From the NCBI RefSeq assembly GCF_964355755.1, contig NC_092679.1, positions 5,332,001 to 5,396,000 of the forward strand: a stretch of 64,000 nt of DNA. The letters run 5' to 3'. Origin of the DNA: Antedon mediterranea (taxonomy: Eukaryota > Echinodermata > Crinoidea > Comatulida > Antedonidae). A program made the translations under genes and the position numbers. Of this stretch, positions 60,701 to 64,000 are shown piece after piece (position 1 is the stretch's first letter; the number at the start of each line of letters is the position of its first letter). The notes beneath the pieces are model-generated. The model was given only the letters and a program-made list of their open reading frames with translations. It did not search any database and was not told the origin of the DNA.

Positions 60701-63700
60701 CAGTGTATGCCAAACAGATGGAAGTCTATATCAGATTTCATGTCATATTTCTCAAAAAACATCCGAGCACAAGGATGAAATTATGTTTCGGAAGTATTTT
60801 TCCGACTTTTTACCAGTTTATCAGACAAGGAATTATAAGGAGAAAAGAAAAGAGTAGGTTTTCTGTTTCAATATTTTTTGTAGGTTTTCATGCTTCAGGG
60901 AATTTCAACGTGTTGTTTCTTTTTATGGTTTATTGCTAAAATATGCTGTGAATAGGTTTTGAAGCGTTAATTTTTACTACTTCTTAATTTGTTTAATGTA
61001 TGTGTTGATTTAAAGGTCAGGTGCGGGCAAAAAATTTCTATTAATCATACATTCCAATAATTATCGATCCATAGTTTCCCCTATGTTTCATAATTTTTGG
61101 GATTTTATTTGTGTTACACGAGCTTGTTGAAAATAAGCCCTTTCTTATCAGTGGGGGGATAGTTCAAATTACACAGTAAAATCTCTATTCTTTTGTACAC
61201 AAATTTTGTAAATAGAGAGGCATTTTTTAAAAAGCTCTGAAAAATAAATGGTGTGGTAAAAAATGTTATCCGAGACTAAATATAGGTAATATAACTTGAA
61301 TATTACATTTCTGATATTTTTATTCAACATCAGATTTTTATTTTCATGCTATAGCTAAAATTATCCACCGTATATCCACCATCTTTTTTCACCGTCTAGG
61401 GAGTCACCAGACATGTTATTACATTAGGTTAACTACCTAACTATTGAAAAAAAATCTTCCTGGTTTTTATTGAAGAATTTTGCCAAATTTTGTATTTGAC
61501 CATATTAAGGGAAATTCATGTTTATTTCATTTCGATTTCTGTTACAAATATTTGATTTATGTACTATTAACCAAATATTATATTTAAAATTCATGCCTGT
61601 ACCTGAGCTTTAAGTTTACCATCTTGGGGAGACTCTAAACTATATTCAGGGAGGTATACCTTTTCTGCTATCGGTGTAATTTTATAACAATATTTCATAA
61701 ATAATTAATTTTAATAGTAGTTTCTTAAATATTAAATTAGAGATATTTAATATTAAACGTTTGTATTTTTACCAGGTATGTCACTCAAGATAGTCTCACA
61801 GAACATTGGGAACAACAAGGGATACAAAATACCCCTGAAGTACTCAAGGTTGGTCTAAGTTCACATAACCATTCCTTGTGATGTGTTTATTTTTAAACTG
61901 ATGTAGGCATCATTCTCTCACCTGGTATATCCAAACTATTATTAAAGTAATATCAATAAACCTGACCCGAAACCTACCATACTATCCAACATGTTAAACT
62001 TTACTTTAACCACATTTAGAACCTTTTATCAAAATCATTCAAAAGGTTGTTTTAATCTTTAAAAATTAAATGTTTGTATTTTTTGCATTTGTATTTCATC
62101 CCTTTTGTGTCGTACTGTCTGTTTTACCCATTTTATTATGTTTTTATATGTGACAAGCAAGACACATTTTGAGCCATGACAATTTTGATAAATAATAATT
62201 GAGGGATAAATTAATTAATTTGTTAATAAATATAGAATCTGGACATTGACACAGAAGCAGGGAAGATCAACATCTCAGAACTGTCTATGGCTCTTGAACA
62301 TGTACTTGTGACAACAGGTGACAATGATGGAATCTACCAAGCAGCTCTCACAAGCTATCAGATTGAACTTAAACACCTCAAGTAAGACTACAATGTCTCT
62401 CTTTTACATCCTTTTTAAATTCATTTTATGAGAGCATTACTTCCATAAAATCCTGAAACAACTAAATCTTATTGGATTTTTTTTTCCTGCAGGAATCAAC
62501 TAGATGCGTCCATAGATGAGAACAACAAGCTGAAGACTGATGTAGCAGAACTGCATCAGCGTGGAAATATACTGGCGGCCGAAGTTGATGATAGACATGC
62601 ACATTTGGAGAAATCAAATGAAAACAAATTAAGGTAACATTATCTGTTGATGAAACTGGTAAAGCGGGTGTTCAAGGTAATGCCCGAGTGGTGAAAGTCA
62701 TGCTTAGAATGAAGACAAACAATAGATGATTATAATACTGTAATCAAATTAAAATGTCTTCTTAATAAGAATCGTGTGGTAATGGTAGCAATTTTCTTGC
62801 AGAGACGAAAGATTGAGAAACCAGGAAAAGATGACACTTTTACAGAGTGCAATTGAGAAAGAAAGAGAAATGATGACAAGTCAGGCTGCAAAACAAAAAC
62901 AAAAGCTAGAAGATGAAATTGACCGATTGAAAGCAGAGGAAACTGGTCTCAGAGAGAAAGTTACAATTTTACAGAAGGTAATAATTTTATACTTTAGAAA
63001 TTACCTTTAATCTTTGAGTATTAACAATAAATCATTATAGTGCATATATTTCTACATGCTTATTTTTATTTACAGGAAAATCTTCGAATGGAAAAAGATA
63101 TTGGAGAATATTCAGAGAGGCTAGGTGTGTTAAAAAAAGTGAATCAGAAGTTACAAAAAGAAGTGGATGGGTTTCAGGAATTAGAAGCAAGGGTAAATAG
63201 AAATACTCTTAAATAGATTTTCACATTTCCTGTTTTGGGGATAATACAGTATTCTAGTATTTTTTTGTGTAAAATCATGTTATTTTTTAGCTTGCTGAAT
63301 GGGAGTCAAGTCGAGCTAATATGACTAAAGAACAACAGGATTATTACGAGCAACAAATTAGAGATTTTCAGCAACAAAACAGGGTTAGTAAAAAGATTAA
63401 TATTAGTAGTTCCTTGGAAAAAATGTGTCAATCTAATGTCACAAGATGAATATCAATAAAATCAGGAATATAGACCAAGTTTGTTTAATTCTTAGATGTC
63501 CATATTATCAGTAAGTTGTTATTTCTTTTTTTTGCACTGTGATTATGTATTCTTACCATATTTCTTCAGGAGATGCAAGATCGTCTGGATGAGGTTCACC
63601 AGGAACTATCCATTACCAAACAGCAATCAGTTGAGAAGAAGGTCCGTCGTAAAGGAAGCCGTTTAAAAGATACCAATAAACCCAATAGGCTTGGATCTGT

Positions 63701-63968
63701 CTTATCGGATTATACTAAACCAGTTGTGGTCAAAAGAAGACAGTCATCATCAGGTTAGTGGAGATGTTAAGCTTCAATACATATACAGTATTTGTTGGCA
63801 GTGTTGATTGGACAATTAACCATTGGATTTAAACTTTTCCAACAGAAAATGAATCCGATATTGAGGATTCATCAAGTGGAACTACCAGAAGGCAGCTTCC
63901 TGTCGCTCTAAGATCAACTGGAGATGGAGGGTCCACAGAGGGAGAGGATCCAAAGATGGATATGGAAC
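57611..63968 (+). CDS. NIN: Ninein/ninein-like centrosomal protein, N-terminal 14 coding exons
   Basis: Centrosome and microtubule-anchoring scaffold; vertebrate NIN and NINL are paralogues and this gene resembles both. Fourteen exons in consistent phase encode about 732 residues before the window ends. EF-hand-like units lie at residues 21-32 (DVNKNGTLNRKE, canonical), a shortened one near 55-70, one near 265-280 without a leading Asp, 302-313 (DQDDDGKVGFHE, canonical) and 377-388 (degenerate). The family motif PKYVKGEKRYGRRS is at 108-121. A Gln/Glu/Lys-rich coiled coil starts near 450. FKEGFV and NKLDQD resemble NINL, while KRYGRRS resembles NIN, as expected of a single pre-duplication gene. 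It continues past 64000. Confidence 0.95.
58062..58182 (+). CDS. NIN: Ninein coding exon 2
   Basis: Acceptor TTTTAATGTAG, donor GTATAA. Encodes VDFETFKEGFVMILSVDMDS, completing the second EF-hand-like unit, then an acidic stretch. Confidence 0.94.
58779..59053 (+). CDS. NIN: Ninein coding exon 3
   Basis: Acceptor CTTTCTTGTAG, donor GTATGT. Carries PKYVKGEKRYGRRSRPDF, the strongest family signature, then a long Ser/Lys/Glu-rich linker without known domains. Confidence 0.95.
59197..59326 (+). CDS. NIN: Ninein coding exon 4
   Basis: Acceptor TATATTTGTAG, donor GTAAAG. Encodes an acidic, disordered linker ending FEAEG, matching the YEAEGQL motif of vertebrate NIN across the next junction. Confidence 0.93.
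59622..59788 (+). CDS. NIN: Ninein coding exon 5
   Basis: Acceptor TATCATTCAG, donor GTATCA. Encodes QLNASMGQFEIGSPTDEDQV and the EF-like unit WEEVGVGKDGFLNLKELALV, close to WEELGVG of NINL. Confidence 0.95.
60040..60308 (+). CDS. NIN: Ninein coding exon 6
   Basis: Acceptor TGTAAATAG, donor GTATGT. Carries the canonical loop DQDDDGKVGFHE, FLEGLF, and a Ser/Thr/Pro linker, then the first half of the DADNSG loop. A 72-codon frame in another phase is a shadow. Confidence 0.94.
60309..61009. other. Ninein intron 6, 5' part
   Basis: AT-rich intron. An open frame at 60703-60939 is unrecognised and taken as chance. Confidence 0.45.
61010..61613. mobile_element. Second TTAA-flanked MITE family
   Basis: A 604-bp element in ninein intron 6 with TTAA at both ends and inverted ends AGGTCAGGTGCGGGCA / TGCCTGTACCTGAGCT (three mismatches). 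It is different in sequence from the AGATGTATTGTCCCCC family but uses the same target. No transposase frame. Confidence 0.8.
61776..61848 (+). CDS. NIN: Ninein coding exon 7
   Basis: Acceptor TTTTTACCAG, donor GTTGGT (non-optimal). Completes the DADNSGYVTQDS loop and encodes HWEQQGIQNTPEVLK, matching W.EEGI.N..EILK of the family. Confidence 0.93.
62236..62381 (+). CDS. NIN: Ninein coding exon 8
   Basis: Acceptor ATAAATATAG, donor GTAAGA. Encodes NLDIDTEAGKINISELSMAL and YQAALTSYQIELKHLK, matching ALDFSLDGNINLTELT...QAAL of vertebrate NIN. Confidence 0.95.
62493..62633 (+). CDS. NIN: Ninein coding exon 9
   Basis: Acceptor TTTTTTTTCCTGCAG, donor GTAACA. Start of the continuous coiled coil; LAAEVDDRHAHLEKSNENKL matches the family's ASEVDDHHAAIERRNEYNL. 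Confidence 0.95.
62803..62977 (+). CDS. NIN: Ninein coding exon 10
   Basis: Acceptor TTTTCTTGCAG, donor GTAATA. Coiled coil with EKEREMM and QKQKLEDEIDRLKAEETGLR, matching ELEQEIEKAKTEENYIRDRL of NIN. Confidence 0.95.
63076..63192 (+). CDS. NIN: Ninein coding exon 11
   Basis: Acceptor TTATTTACAG, donor GTAAAT. Encodes ENLRMEKDIGEYSERLGVLK and a further coiled-coil stretch; ENSRLE in the vertebrate proteins corresponds to ENLRME. Confidence 0.94.
63291..63383 (+). CDS. NIN: Ninein coding exon 12
   Basis: Acceptor TTATTTTTTAG, donor GTTAGT. Thirty-one residues of Gln/Glu-rich coiled coil (TKEQQDYYEQQIRDFQQQNR). Confidence 0.92.
63570..63753 (+). CDS. NIN: Ninein coding exon 13
   Basis: Acceptor ATTTCTTCAG, donor GTTAGT. 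Begins EMQDRLDEVHQELS, corresponding to LQDQVDELQSELE of NIN, then turns basic (KKVRRKGSRLKD, KRRQSSS). Confidence 0.93.
63846..63968 (+). CDS. NIN: Ninein coding exon 14 (last in window)
   Basis: Acceptor TTTTCCAACAG, donor GTAAGT. Ser/Glu/Asp-rich low-complexity segment with TTRRQLPVALR, similar to RRRQLPGL of NINL. It ends with one base of the next codon; the remaining coiled-coil exons lie beyond the window. Confidence 0.9.
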
Positions 63969-64000
63969 GTAAGTATGCTATGTTATTTATAAACTAAATC

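Overview
The window is about 64 kb of AT-rich, intron-bearing animal nuclear DNA. It carries three recognisable protein genes in the order Six4/5 (+), CLASRP (-), ninein (+, running off the right edge). All introns checked are GT-AG. There is no operon, Shine-Dalgarno spacing or prokaryotic feature. The palindromic word AGGCCT, usually as TAGGCCTA, is scattered throughout, and there are tRNA-derived SINEs and TTAA-flanked MITEs. I read this as a deuterostome, most likely an echinoderm. The clade call is an inference from sequence texture, not from a marker gene.

Bases 1-31.3 kb hold no supportable gene. They contain short tandem duplications, two copies of a TTAA MITE, a SINE, a 62-bp tandem repeat beside a retroelement-like tail, a very clean 44-bp-arm hairpin, a G-quadruplex motif, a GC-richer TA-flanked MITE, and a candidate enhancer near 27.1-27.5 kb with palindromic homeodomain-type sites. 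Bases 31.6-39.7 kb are the two-exon Six4/5 gene: SIX domain plus homeodomain in exon 1, a Ser/Thr/Ala-rich C-terminus in exon 2. Its 6.6-kb intron holds an 810-bp inverted-repeat transposon with an 11-bp target duplication, another TTAA MITE and a roughly 101-bp tandem repeat. Bases 39.7-45.2 kb are the Six4/5 3'UTR and repeat-filled spacer, including a decayed LINE 3' end and a SINE.

Bases 45.7-53.8 kb are CLASRP on the minus strand in at least 15 coding exons. Its introns carry a SINE, a MITE, a hammerhead-like retroelement tail and, in intron 1, an extraordinary tract of GGCCTA and CTAG palindromes. A GC-rich segment just upstream of CLASRP is the probable shared promoter with ninein. Ninein starts at 57.6 kb after a probable non-coding exon; 14 coding exons are visible, covering the EF-hand region, the family PKYV..KRYGRRS motif and the start of the coiled coil.

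The three genes do not form a pathway: a developmental transcription factor, an SR-related splicing regulator and a centrosomal scaffold. Their adjacency is the notable point. From general knowledge of the human map, SIX5 and CLASRP lie close together on 19q13.3, and SIX4 and NIN both lie on 14q22-q23, so this block may preserve the arrangement before vertebrate genome duplication. All gene models are hand-built from splice sites and family similarity. One stretch of CLASRP, around the RS exon, has a reading-phase conflict that I could not resolve.
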